In this document: one piece after another, positions 20,521 through 30,935 of the stretch | Layout of the letters: every line of letters starts with the position of its first letter | Numbering within the stretch: the first letter of the stretch is position 1 | Assembly (NCBI RefSeq): GCF_964656455.1 | Contig: NC_135726.1 | Coordinates: 8,380,001-8,444,000, forward strand | Origin: Halichoerus grypus | Lineage: Eukaryota > Chordata > Mammalia > Carnivora > Phocidae | Direction of reading: 5' to 3' | Length of the DNA: 64,000 nt | Notes under the pieces: generated by a model | Databases searched by the model: none | The model's input: the letters and a program-made list of their open reading frames with translations, nothing else | Told to the model about the DNA's origin: nothing | Program-made: the position numbers and the translations under genes

Positions 20521-21617
20521 CTGGCGCTTGCAAGCCGGTGTGCAGCGGAACATTGAGGAGGGCTCTGGAGTCTTAGTGGAAAAAGTTTGCGACTGAAATT
20601 TACCACGCAGTCACTCCGGGCCCTTGGCTAGTTGTGCTCTAAGCTTTAGTATTCTTACCTATAAAAGTGGGTTAATAATGTCTAGCTCTGCGCATTTGCT
20701 TATTTTTTTTAATAAGTCACTTCACTCCAGTGAATTTCAGGCAGGTTGTAAAAGCTCACACAACAAACAAGATGTACGTAAATAGTTCAAGGTGAAGGGA
20801 AAATCAGGGTCCGCTAAGAAAATAAATCCAGTCATAAGAATATTAAGGAACCAAATGCACATAAAGCGGCTGACCATGCTTGGCACCTGGTAGAAGGGCC
20901 AATAGATGTTTGCTTTCCCTCCTTGGGGGAGCACCAGGTTTTCAAGGTAGTTTTCTTATGCTGGAGGAGAACACGGGGCAAATGACATTTTCTACGAAGA
21001 GAGCCGGGCTCGCAGAAGCTGGGATCTTTTGTGCTGCGCAAACCTAATCAGGCTGGCCCTGACCTGCTCAGTGGCAGAATAGCCCCTTGGAGTTCGGTGT
21101 CCAGCAAATCATGTCGGTGGGGGTGGGGGGGTGGACTTTCATCTCTGTCTCTCCTCGAGCCCATGCTCCTGGGTCCTGTGGCCCTTGAAGTGACATCTTT
21201 CAGCTGCAATGCACAACAGAGCCCTCGTCATTAAAATGATCCTGTGGCACCTTTTCTTCAAGAAGACGAGTGTCGCTGACAGCTCTGGCCATTGCCAAGT
21301 TCAAATTAAAGTAATTACAGCAGTTCTGTCCCTCAGTCCTTTCAACCGTTGCTAGTATCCTTGTTCCCTTAAGCCCTGCAGTGCTCTGGGGACTTCTGTT
21401 GGCCTTGTCAGGAATGCTTGATGTCCTTGAGGTGGGGATCATCACCTGTGACAGGTGTGAGTTGCACTTGACCTTTTGGAACAAGAAGCCCAGAAAAGAC
21501 CTTCAAGATGGCCGTGGACATGCGTCTCACTAACACAGATCTCTGTGGCAGCTCTCCTCAAGCCTGTGCCACACACTAGCACTTACAGGAAATCACATTA
21601 AAAAAAAAAACAAAAAC
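20521..21617. other. Mostly unique noncoding
   Basis: 20565-20690 has a weak MIR-like order and 20865-20920 a weak MIR/L2-type tail ('cttggcacctggtagaaggg'). A G-rich run lies at about 21116-21133. No gene. Confidence 0.4.
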
Positions 21618-21730
21618 TTTCAATGATGAAGATGCCAAGGCACAGGGATGACAGGCTTCCTTGCCTAAGGTTAGACAGGAAATCCGTGACAGGAGCCCTC
21701 TGCCTTGTGACTCCAAATCCACTCACTCAC
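21618..21730 (-). mobile_element. MIR-like fragment, reverse
   Basis: 'gatgaagatgccaaggcacagggatgacaggcttccttgcctaagg' fits the reverse MIR core 'gatgaggaaactgaggcac...cttgcccaagg'. Confidence 0.5.
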
Positions 21731-21779
21731 TGTCATCCTGTCAACCTCACCACAGTGGTATGTGTCCTCTCACCAAACA

Positions 21780-22195
21780 CCTTGACTACCACATCCTCCT
21801 GTCTTAGCCTCACAACTGTCCTGGGAGAGGATCCTCTTGGCCTTCTCGTTTTGAAGATGAAACCGAGGGTCAGAGAGAACAAGTCAATGTGCCAAGCCCA
21901 CAATGCGAGAGGAGTGGAACTGGGATGCGAATTATGCCCCTGCTCTTCAACACTGTTCTTTTTTTTTTTTTTTTTTTTTAAGATTTTATTTATTTATTTG
22001 AGAGAGAGAGAATGAGAGACAGAGAGCATGAGAGGGAGGAGGGTCAGAGGGAGAAGCAGACTCCCTGCCGAGCAGGGAGCCCGATGCGGGACTCGATCCC
22101 GGGACTCCAGGATCATGACCTGAGCCGAAGGCAGTCGCTTAACCAACTGAGCCACCCAGGCGCCCTTCAACACTGTTCTTTAAGGTCTCCAGTGC
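21780..22195 (-). mobile_element. MIR SINE, reverse, interrupted by a SINEC
   Basis: The MIR part at 21780-21960 shows 'agcctcacaactgtcctgggagagg', 'gatgaaaccgagggtcagagagaac' and 'gaactgggatgcgaattatgcccctgctcttcaac'. The last bases were duplicated when the SINEC landed at 21961, so the MIR edge resumes at 22165. Confidence 0.7.
21945..22180 (-). mobile_element. SINEC SINE, youngest copy, perfect target-site duplication
   Basis: The element is at 21961-22164, in reverse. Its minus-strand head GGGCGCCTGGGTGGCTCAGT and body 'gactgccttcggctcaggtc' match the arctoid-type consensus closely. A 16 bp duplication CTTCAACACTGTTCTT is identical at 21945-21960 and 22165-22180. The T19-20 run on the plus strand is the poly(A) tail. 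This is the youngest datable insertion in the window. Confidence 0.97.
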
Positions 22196-22261
22196 CCATG
22201 CCTACTTTATTTGTTGTCCTTTTATTAGGGAAAATCTCCAACTTATAAAAGGAAACATAGT

Positions 22262-22815
22262 AGTGTTATATTCATTTCCTAGGGCTCAACAACGAAGCTC
22301 TACACATTTAGCAACTTAACAAGACTCCCATTTAGTACCTCACAGTGTCTGTGGGTCAGGAGCCTGGGCATGACTTATCTGGGTCCCCTGCTCAGGTAAG
22401 CCTTAAAAGGCTACGGTCAAGGGGTTCTCATCTGAAGTTGGAGGTCTTTTCCCACGCTCATGAGGTTGTTGGCAGAATTACTTTCTTTCCAGCCATACAA
22501 CTCACGGAGGTTTGTTTTGTCAAGGTTCTCCTGCTTTGCGACTCTCGGTTCAGGGAAGGCCTCAGTGCTCTTCCAAGGGCTCACCTGGTTAGGTCTGGCC
22601 CACCTAGAATCATCTCCCTCTTAATTAACTCAAAGTCAAACTGGTTAGGGACCTTAATTACGTCTGTAAAATCCCTTTGCCTTTGCCACACAGTGTAACA
22701 TTATCACAGGAATGGCATTCCATCATAGTCATAGGCTCAGCCCCCACTTAAGGGGAGGGGATTCTACAAAGGTATGGGTCACTGGGGGTCATCTTAGAGT
22801 TCTGCCTGCAAGTAT
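22262..22815 (-). mobile_element. MLT1-like LTR, reverse, near full length
   Basis: It opens 'attcatttcctagggctc', shows 'ctgtgggtcaggagcctgggcatgac', 'gctcatgaggttgttggcag' and 'ctcaaagtcaaactggttagggaccttaattacgtc', and closes 'gggtcatcttagagttctgcctgc'. This is the same family as 5935-6150. There is no internal proviral sequence. Confidence 0.75.
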
Positions 22816-22904
22816 GACCCACATGTACTCATCATGTAGCTTTAATAATGCTTAACATTCTGCCAGGCTTTTGTTTTTTTGTTTTTTTTAAGCCCCCCCC
22901 CCCA

Positions 22905-23078
22905 CCTAATCATTATTCATTTTTATAGTATTTTAGGTAAAACTCATAGACACTGAAATGCACACATCTTAGCTGTGTAGTTTTGGCAAATGGATGCACC
23001 CCACATAATGCACACTCTCATGACAACTGAGAATATCTTCATCTCCTTAGGAAGTTCTTCCTAGTCAGACACACTTAT
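22905..23078 (-). mobile_element. Old L1 (L1M) 3' end, reverse
   Basis: 'ggtaaaactcatagacactgaaatgcacacatc' followed by 'tagttttggcaaatggatgcacc' and 'actgagaatatcttcatc' is the reverse complement of the old L1 terminus. Confidence 0.65.
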
Positions 23079-23654
23079 GTATAACTTTTAATTTTAAAAG
23101 TAATAGTTGCAAGAAATACCTAATATCACACCCAACCGAGTACAGGCAATCTATCAATGTTAGCTTCCTTCCCATTCTTGTAACTCCAAGTCCCAATTCT
23201 TTATGAGATGCCACGGAGGCAAAGAGAAAGGACCCAGCTGAGCTGAACGTGGCCAAGGAGAAGAGACTTCTGGAAAGGCTTTGATCGGGATGCCCGGTGA
23301 AGCCATCTGTGTGTGCTGCTTTATCCTGGGGGTAGATGGTGTGACCATGATCAGCCCTGTTACCAGCACAGCATCTAGAAAGCTTGGTAGGGGCTTTGAT
23401 CCCCATGGGGTAGTCCATACATGTCTAATGCTAGGGCACATAATCGACCATGGGCAATCACGCCCCTTGGCTTTCAGAGCTCCCCCCATACGGCTGCATG
23501 CTCTGAACATAGTCCAGGCTGAGGTGGGGTAGTACTCTTACCCTGAATTTCCTGATAGTGATTTCCTGCTTCCTCAGTGGGTCACTGGGCAGGTCTGGGT
23601 CATAGCTGTGCTCAGGGCTTTCCTCCCTCCCCAGCAAAAAAAAAAAAAAAAGGT
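23079..23654. other. Unique noncoding
   Basis: Frames of 83 to 117 codons overlap on both strands without recognisable domains. A short A-run lies at 23636-23651 directly before the MIR. Confidence 0.45.
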
Positions 23655-23830
23655 AGTATGAGGCAGCGTGGAATCTGGAGGAGAAAAAGTAGCTGTGGAA
23701 TTGGACAGACAGACTGCAACTTTGTGATTTGGGCCCATTTTAACATCAGAGTCTCTTTCTCCGTGTGCCCCATCTCAGCCTCACTGAGCTTTTGTGGGGA
23801 TCGAATAGAAACACAGGGCACTCGGCAGAA
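23655..23830 (+). mobile_element. MIR SINE
   Basis: 'gaggcagcgtggaatctggagg', 'ttggacagacagactgcaac' and 'tttgtgatttgggcccattttaacatcagagtctctttctccg' fit sense MIR in order. Confidence 0.6.
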
Positions 23831-25514
23831 AGCCCCCGGGAAACCCCAGTCCTTTCCCCTTGACTGTGAATTTTCTTATTTGTCTGTCTGTCCAGCCAGC
23901 CACTCTCTCAACCATCTCTTGCCACCTAATATATATGAGGGATGGAAAGATGAGGGATGGAAATATACAGATTCAGCAAACACAATCTGTGCCTTTGGCA
24001 GGGGAGAGAGGCATTTTATAAACACCAATCATAGGAACGGGGCAGGGGTAATTTTCCCCCAAAGAAGTAAATAACAAAATGCATGAAGGTTTCAGGTAGG
24101 GTTATTTTCTCCTGCACCATCTGGAAAGATCTGGATAAGGGAGTGGCCACTGATCTCTAATTTAAAGACAACAAGTGATTCAAGTTCCTTCTTCTTTTGT
24201 TTCCACCTCTCTCCTGCCGCTCTCCTTCAGGGAGATACTCTATTCGACGCCTCTCTGATGCTCCATTTCTCCTGCCCATTCCCCCTCTCCTTACAGACAT
24301 GCCAGTGCCCACCCCTGGCTCCCTCCAAGTACACTTCCTAGTGGCTTCCTCCACGCCCGACGCTTTATAAGCCATAACCCCCGGTCCCCTGGGTCTGCAG
24401 ATGTTATGAGATGAACCCCGTGAAGAGCAGCATTGGTGATTTCTCATTTAATTTTTTCAAAGATTTGATTTTTTTTTAATTTAAAACTCAAAAATGCCAT
24501 TAAAACCCTCACCCGGATCAGCTGTATCTTTAAGTGTAAAATCCATTTTTAGCCGGCAGAGCTGCGATACAGTTAAGTACTTATTTTTATTGTCTGTCTG
24601 GGCATGGTTTTTAACTGCAGGTGGAGAATTGATCAATAATGTCATAAAGACACACTCACCCCATGCCCTTTCCCCAAGCCCGAGCTCAGGGGAGTGGCTG
24701 AGGTCTGCGTACCCTGAACCGTCCGGGGTGTCCAGGATGTCCAGGGCTGTAGATGCATGCTTTCTGTCCTTCTTTTGTTGGGCATTGTTTGGCATGCGCT
24801 GAAGCCTTCTTTATGGTTCTTCTGACTCTTTGCAAAGGGAAACATCCACCTGCCATACTCACTAGTGCCAGAGCCAACAAGGGGATGTGACGGTGTCCTT
24901 CCTCTTAGGAGGGGCCCGTGGTGCCTCTCTCTCTTTAGCACTTACCCTGGCTGGTGGGGAGCAGCAAAGTTCCAGAACAGTAATTGTCCTGTTGGATGCC
25001 CTTGACCCCCCACCCCGGATTTGGTACCCTGAGACTGCTCCTGAATAGACGGGAGTGAAGGAAGGCATGCCTGCCTTTATCAATGGATGTGAGAGTCCTG
25101 GGAAAAGAAACAAAAAGGGTCCAGTTGCAATCCAGGGGAGAAAGTGTTCGAATCGCTGTGTGCTGTTGGCCTAGGCTAGACCAGGGCTGTAAGTATCGTG
25201 TGTGTCCAGAAGTCAACGGCAGAGTAAACCATCAAGCCCCTAGGGGCAGGGGCAGGGGTCAGGCCAGGAGCCATGTCCCAGGGAAATGGGCTGTTGGTCC
25301 GTGCTGGAGCACCAAGATGCCCTTGTCACTCTCCCAGACCTTATGGAAAACTGGGGTTGTCATTCAAGCATTTATTCACTCTTCTGTGTTGACTGGGAAC
25401 CCACAGCTTGCTCAGCACTGTATGAGCGAGTGGGTGCTGTGCTCAGAGCTACTAGGACATGTAAAGAGCATCAGAAGAGTGGTGCTCTGGGAACTGCCTG
25501 GGGAAGATAGCAGG
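23831..25514. other. Unique noncoding, includes a CNE-like block
   Basis: No gene. The block 24480-24650 is AT-rich and repeat-free, with TTAAGTG, TTAAGTACTTA and TTGATCAATAA words. 25360-25510 resembles an old unclassified repeat. Open frames of up to 160 codons are unrecognisable. Confidence 0.45.
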
Positions 25515-25915
25515 AAACTCCTATTCACCCTTCAAAGCCCAGCTCTAGTATCACCTCTCTCATGAAACACAGCTGTTTCTCAGCAACCATGTTTTAGCCT
25601 CAGGGCCTCTGCACTTTCTGTTCCCTCTGCCTGGAAGGTGTCACCCCTGGCTCCCTCCATTGCTCCATCCAGGTCTCTGCTGAAAAAGTTACTTTATCAG
25701 AAGAGCTTTCCTTGGCACATGGAAAAATAGCATCCCCGACTCTTTAACCTGTTACTTCGCGTTGTTTTTCTTCATATCCCTCATCACAACCTGCAGTGTG
25801 TATGTGTTTCTTCGCTTACTGTCTGTGCTTCCCCTCCAGAATGCCGGCTCTGTAAGGACAGCAATGATGTTTTGTCCCTGCTGGTCCTCAGTACATGCCT
25901 GGCTGCAATGACACA
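25515..25915 (+). mobile_element. LINE L2 3' portion
   Basis: The L2 order is clear: 'gcctcagggcctctgcactttctgttccctctgcctggaag', 'catccaggtctctgctgaaa', 'catatccctcatcacaacctgcag', 'cttactgtctgtgcttcccctccagaatgc'. It ends near 25910 without the terminal repeat. Confidence 0.85.
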
Positions 25916-25954
25916 CCTTTTCCACTTGTTTTCTTCCTGTGGCAGTTTTGGGTT

Positions 25955-26530
25955 TTTTTTAACAGCTTTACTGAGATATACTTTATATACATACCATTCA
26001 ATTCACCTGTTAAAAGTAAAATTTAATAGGTTTCCGTGCATTTATAAAGCTATGCAAGCAGCACTCTAATTTTAGAACACTTTCATCACCCCAAAAGGAA
26101 ACCACCTGCCCCTTAACAACCAACCCCCGTTCCTTCCCTGCCTCCAAGCCCCCGATAACCACTTATCAACTTTCTATAGATTTGCTTTTTCTGGACATCT
26201 CATGTGATTGGAATCACATGCTATGCGCTCTTTTTGACTGGTTTCTTTCACTGAGCATATAGCGTTTGTGAGGTCCGTCCACTATGTGGCCTGTTTTAGT
26301 ATTTTGTTCCTTTTTATTGCTAAATAATATTCCATTGTGTGCCTAGAACATATTTTGTTTATTTCTTCACCAGTTGATACACATTTGGGTTATTTTCACT
26401 TTTTTGACCATCATGAATAATATTGCTGTGAACATCCACACGACATCTTTGTGTGGACATGTGTTTTCATCTCTCATGGGTAGATCCCTCAGAGTGGAAT
26501 TGCTGGGTGTCTAATGGCAGTTGGTGGTTT
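25955..26530 (-). mobile_element. Old L1 (L1M) 3' end, reverse, well preserved
   Basis: About 575 bp of reverse L1 terminus: 'acagctttactgagatatac', 'cactttcatcaccccaaaagg', 'gctttttctggacatctcatg', 'tatattccattg'-type 'aataatattccattgtgtgcc', and 'ccctcagagtggaattgctgggtg'. The last ORF2 codons are included but broken by stops. Confidence 0.88.
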
Positions 26531-27499
26531 CCATGTAATAGAGTTCTTCTTTCCATCAGGCATCTTTGAGCTGCTTGAGGGCTGGCTGGCAGTCTTCACT
26601 ATCTAAGCATTCTGGTAAGACTTGAATCAGATACTTACACATGGTAGCTCCTTATAAACGACTTCAGAGCAAAGGAAAGGAAAGATCTGCTGAGTTAGGG
26701 AGAAATGAGGGAGGAGGCTGTAGACTCTTTCCTTACCAGGAAGCTGCACTTCATCTTACGCACGAGGAAGAAAGTGTGCTTCACAAGGACATGCTCTCCC
26801 GAGTTCCTTATGGTGTTCCTCATATCTTTTAGAAGTGTTTTCCACTAATAATAAACATGGATTACGTCCATTATGGAAAACTTGATAATACAGAACAATA
26901 AAGAAGGAAATGGACCACCTGTCATGCTCCATTCCTGACATGGCCACTTGTCAGACATCCTAGGAGAAGCGTGGGGTATCTCTGAACCTCAGGTCTTTAT
27001 GTATGCACAGTGGGGAAAATGTTTAACAAACACCTGGTGCCCCCAGAAATCTGCAGTGAGGTCAAGCACAATGACCTGGGTAAAAGTATCTGAGAGTCTT
27101 TGTGTATTAAATCTCAGCATTCTTAACCCTCTGCTCTTTACCCAGGGCATGCTGACAATTTGGAGCTGAGAATTCTGCCAAGCTCTTTGGGATGTCCTTG
27201 GACCTTTTAGGATCTGTGGGATAAGGAGGAAAGAAGAAAAAGTTTTCAGATTGATGGGCAGAGAGGCTCCACTGTAAAACATAGAAAGATACCCCTTCTA
27301 TCTCACCACCTTATGCTTGCTGTCTTTTTCTCCCTCAGCAGAATGACAGTGATCAGCAGGAAGGCAGGCCGGTAGGAAAGTCGAATAAGTATGGACCTGT
27401 GAAATGGCATTGACCTTGCAGTTTGTTCAACAAATATCTGCAAGAGTAATTGTGATAATTTGGTTGAAGATGGTATGATATAATGAACATGACCATGAT
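26531..27499. other. Mostly unique noncoding
   Basis: 26840-26925 resembles an unclassified old repeat ('aacttgataatacagaacaataaagaaggaaatgg'). No gene or other repeat. Confidence 0.4.
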
Positions 27500-27607
27500 G
27501 GTGGCTTCCATTTATTGAAACACCTACCATCTTCCAAGCATTAAGTAACACACTTTATCCATCTGTCCATCCACCCACCCATCCATATAGCTTCTTCTTT
27601 CTTTCTT

Positions 27608-27653
<46 letters not shown>

Positions 27654-27785
27654 CATCCCTCCCTCTCTACTACTTATGGCAACCACATGAGGTAGATATC
27701 ATTATCCCCATATTACAGATGATGGATTTTGCCCAGCTGGTAATAGACCTGGAAGAAATCTTGGAGTTTGTGATTCCAATCTTTT
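27500..27785 (-). mobile_element. MIR SINE, reverse, split by a tetranucleotide tract
   Basis: Left part 'ccatttattgaaacacctaccatcttccaagcattaag' and right part 'ggcaaccacatgaggtagatatcattatccccatattacagatgatgg' are consecutive in a reverse MIR. The microsatellite at 27557-27664 sits exactly between them. Confidence 0.75.
27557..27664. repeat. (ATCC)/(CTTT)/(CTAT)n tetranucleotide microsatellite
   Basis: The core is about ten uninterrupted CTAT units at about 27609-27652. It is preceded by CTTT and degenerate ATCC/ACCC units and followed by CCCT units. Confidence 0.95.
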
Positions 27786-27869
27786 GTCCTTTCTTAGTAA
27801 ACTAAATAATTATGAATGCCTTTCCCTTTGTTGGGTTCTCAGAATACAAAAATGAATAAGGAACAGTGA

Positions 27870-28180
27870 TACATAGAGGTAAAGAGCACAAGTTTTGGAG
27901 TCAGATCTGACATTCTTTCATCCCTCTATCAATCCATGCATGCATCCATCCACTCGGAAAGTCCACATTGAGTGCCTTCTATAGCCAAGCACCATATTGG
28001 ACAAGGGAATTCCAGATCCCCTTCCTATAATACATTATATCATGAAACTCAGTTTTCTCAGCAGAAAAATGGGGATAATAATAAAACTTACACCACTGGG
28101 TTATGGTGAGAATTAAGTAAAATGTGATTGACAGCACACCTGGCAAGAGAAAATTAACAAATGTTGGCTGTTGTTGTCCT
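27870..28180 (+). mobile_element. MIR SINE with an internal unrelated segment
   Basis: 'gaggtaaagagcacaagttttggagtcagatctgac' is the sense MIR start and 'ctcagttttctcagcagaaaaatggggataata...' its later half. The piece at about 27913-28020, with ATCC-type units and 'cattgagtgccttctatagccaagc', does not belong to the sense MIR. Confidence 0.65.
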
Positions 28181-28844
28181 CAGTAATAGTATGTGCATAG
28201 TGTAGGAAGATGTGGACCCTGCTCTCTGGGAGGGAATTCACAGTGGGGATGGATGTCGCCCCTCTGGTCCTCTGCGTCCCTAGTCCCCGTGAAGTGAGAC
28301 ACCCTTAATGCCATGCCCCCAGCTGCAGTCCTGGTCCCTGGTCCCTTGTGGGGCCCAGCATCATGGCTTACCCTGCACCCACTGACCAGCTCTGCCAGGA
28401 AAGGGCGGATGGGCGTCCCTGTTGGCAAGGATCCAAACAGGCTAAGTGTTGGGGTTCAGAGGACAAAGGAAAGGGACGTTTCAAGGAAGTTCCCACTTCC
28501 TCAGAACCAGTGTTCCTATCTCTCTCACTCACATGATCTATTGGGACATCCTTCACGTTCCAAATGTAAGCACATCCCGGAAAAATGCCAGTGTTGGTCA
28601 GTCGTGTGATGAAATGTCTTTCTTCACAAATACACTGGCGTTGCCTGCGCGGATGGGGGATGGGGAGAGGAAGAAGCTGACTCTGCATTTCTGAGCAGGG
28701 TTGAGATGGCATATTTATCCTATGCGCTTTTTGAATCTAAGCTAACTTGTATCTGTGTGATGGGAAGAACACGGATACCTATTATGAGGGGATCATGAGC
28801 TCGGATGAAGGCCACCTCTGCCATGAGCATTTTTGCATGCTGTA
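28181..28844. other. Unique noncoding
   Basis: Overlapping short frames (up to 114 codons) without recognisable domains. No repeat. Confidence 0.45.
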
Positions 28845-29015
28845 ACATAATTTGAATTATTTATTAGGCAGTTTTATTATCCACATTTACAGGGGAGGAA
28901 ACTGAAGCTAAGAGAGGTAACTTTACTTGTCTAAGGCCACACAGCTGACCCGACGGGAGAGCCAGCCGTCAAGCCCCGATCTCTCTACATCCCGAGCTGT
29001 GCTCTACGTTCTGTG
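28845..29015 (-). mobile_element. MIR SINE, reverse
   Basis: 'ttatccacatttacaggggaggaaactgaagctaagagaggtaac' and 'tgtctaaggccacacagctgacc' are diagnostic of reverse MIR. Confidence 0.85.
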
Positions 29016-29059
29016 TGTTATGTTCTGAACCAGTCCCCGCTTCCTGAGCGTACGAGTCT

Positions 29060-29250
29060 GTGCACTCTTTCTGTAAAGGTGCAGATGTGAAATATTTTCA
29101 GCTCAGTTGCCATTGTAACACGGAAGTGGCCACGGACCCTACGCCAGCTAGTGAGCGTGGCTGTGTTCCAATAGAACTGTATTTACAAAAACAAGTGGTG
29201 GGCTGGGCTTGGGCCTGTAGGGCTACGGTTGTCTGACTTCTGCTTTACAG
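29060..29250. mobile_element. MER20-type hAT-Charlie element
   Basis: 'ctctttctgtaaaggtgcagatgtgaaatattttcagc', 'gcgtggctgtgttccaatagaactgtatttacaaaaac' and 'gggctgggcttgggcctgtagggctacgg' follow the element end to end, in the orientation opposite to 3605-3945. Confidence 0.8.
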
Positions 29251-29479
29251 CAAGGCCTGGGCGCCTGGGATGCACCACGAGGGGGGTTAAGGAATAAATG
29301 CCTGCTAGCGTCATCTGGAACATCTGCTTGTCACTACAGGGTCACACTTCATATGGAAGATGGCTATTAGAAAGGAGGTCCAAGCCTGCCATTGATCGAA
29401 GGCAATCAGAGAAAGCAGGAGGATGAAGTACAAGAGATCTCCCTTAGAAGGGTCTCCTCCTTGTAGCCTTACTGACCCA

Positions 29480-30200
29480 GGACAAGAATAGCCCGCGTGA
29501 TTTATAACGCTCCCTGGAGAAGTCGCTTCTCTGGTTTCTTTTCTGCCCCCTGGATCATGTTGTCCTCAGCCACCGCTTTCCTCTTCCCCGAAGAAGTTGG
29601 ACCTCCCCGGGCACGGGGGCCTCCCGGTGTACTCTGCCCCTTCCCCGGTGCCAACACCCCTGGCCTGCCCAGGGCGAGCTTGGGCTGGGCAAATTGAGGA
29701 TACGTGTGCCTTGAGGCTGGAGCGGTCTGGGGCCGCTCCAGCCCTGTGTCTGGGACAGCAGGTGCAGCCGGGCACTGACGCCAGAATACCTTCCCAAGGC
29801 GAGGGCAGACAGGCCGAACAAGAGCAGGGCTCTGCCCTCCCTCCGAGGACTTGGCTGCCTCCAGAGGACACATTTGCCGTGAGGACACCCCGAGTGCTAA
29901 TCCTCTCACCCAGGAGATGCAAGCGTGGTCAGCACTAGAGCCGAAGGTTGGCCTCGGGCAGGGGCATCCCCCCAGCCCTGGCGGGCTGGCCCAGGGCAGC
30001 AGTAAATCCCGCAGGAGAAGGCAGTCCTTGGACGCCACGCTGCTGGGGACTCCGTGGGTGCCGTAAATCAGGAGCTCACCCCGTTTCACCCGTCCCTTGC
30101 ATGCGACGGTGCAGGACTCCTGGCAGCCTGGGAAGGGCCTATGGTGGTGGATAAATTCAGCCAGGTTGGGCATCGGTGGCGGCTGTCTCCTTGTCAACTT
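29480..30200. other. GC-rich, CpG-enriched stretch with a 231-codon chance frame
   Basis: By eye there are about 35 CpG in about 725 bp, denser than the surroundings but probably just below usual CpG-island cutoffs. A reverse open frame of 231 codons (29502-30197) is the longest in the window. It is Pro/Gly/Ala/Ser-rich, lacks any domain I recognise, and is overlapped by forward and reverse frames of 66 to 118 codons. Possible readings are a weak CpG island, a noncoding transcript start, or plain GC-rich DNA. I do not call a gene. Confidence 0.45.
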
Positions 30201-30504
30201 ATTACCTGAGGTTTATGCGTGATGCAGCCAGGTCTGCTTGGTGACACATTCTAATTTAATTAAATTTCTGTTGGATTGATGTCTGATCAATCAATAATGT
30301 TAATGTTTTTGCAATTTGGAGATTAAAGTATGGTCAAGCATTGGCAACACCCCCACCCCCGCAGCATCATCTACTTACTTTAGAATATTCTTTTGGAAGA
30401 GGTTTGCCTGCTTGCCTTCTTTGCTCCCCTCTGTCCCTTCCATATTTAAACATTTATTAAGTGCCTAGGACGTGGGGCCTTAACGAGATGGAAATGCGGC
30501 TTGG
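30201..30504. other. AT-rich repeat-free block
   Basis: 'attctaatttaattaaatttc' and the inverted pair ATTGAT/ATCAAT at about 30274-30290 cluster just beside the GC-rich stretch. Homeodomain-like sites are possible. No repeat or gene. Confidence 0.4.
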
Positions 30505-30691
30505 AGCATGGTTTCCAAATCTGAGTGCTCAGTGGGATCCCCTGGAGGGGTAGTTAGGACGCAGATCCGGGGGCCCCACCCCAGAGTTTCTGATCTGGTA
30601 GGTGTGGGATGGGGCCCGAGAATCTGCATTTAAACAAGGCCCAGGTGATGCTGATGCTGCTAGCCCAGGGACCACGTTCTGAAAACCACTG
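30505..30691 (+). mobile_element. MER5A hAT-Charlie element
   Basis: Nearly the complete 189 bp MER5A: 'ggatcccctggagggg', 'gggccccaccccagagtttctgat', 'gatggggcccgagaatctgc', and the end 'ctgaaaaccactgg'. A nonautonomous DNA transposon fossil. Confidence 0.9.
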
Positions 30692-30935
30692 GCTTAGAGG
30701 TTAAGAGTTCAAGCTCTGGAATCATCTGCCTGCAGATCCCATTTACCAGCTGTGCGGCTTCGGGCAAGTTCCTTCATTTAGCTAAGCCTCTGTTTTCAAA
30801 CCCATAAAATGGGGATAATAACAGAACCTAACTGATAGGATCACTGCCAGCAATAAGGGAAATTCTGCCGTGCCTTTATAACACCCAGCACAGTGCCTGG
30901 GACACCATAAGCATTCAATACTTGTTACCTCACTT
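30692..30935 (+). mobile_element. MIR SINE, nearly complete
   Basis: It starts 'cttagaggttaagagttcaagctctggaatc', then 'accagctgtgcggcttcgggcaagttcc', 'cccataaaatggggataataac', and ends 'cagtgcctgggacaccataagc'. It abuts the MER5A with no gap. Confidence 0.9.

Noticed and set aside
9249..22164. tRNA genes suggested by polymerase III box-like sequences
   Set aside because: These are the tRNA-derived heads of SINECs followed by SINE bodies and A-tails, not tRNA genes.
27557..27664. CRISPR-like regular repeat
   Set aside because: It is a eukaryotic tetranucleotide microsatellite without spacers. The GGAT tract at 16996-17103 was rejected for the same reason.
29502..30197. 231-codon reverse open frame
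   Set aside because: It lies in GC-rich DNA where stops are rare, is overlapped by other frames on both strands, is low-complexity Pro/Gly/Ala/Ser, and shows no domain or intron structure that I recognise.
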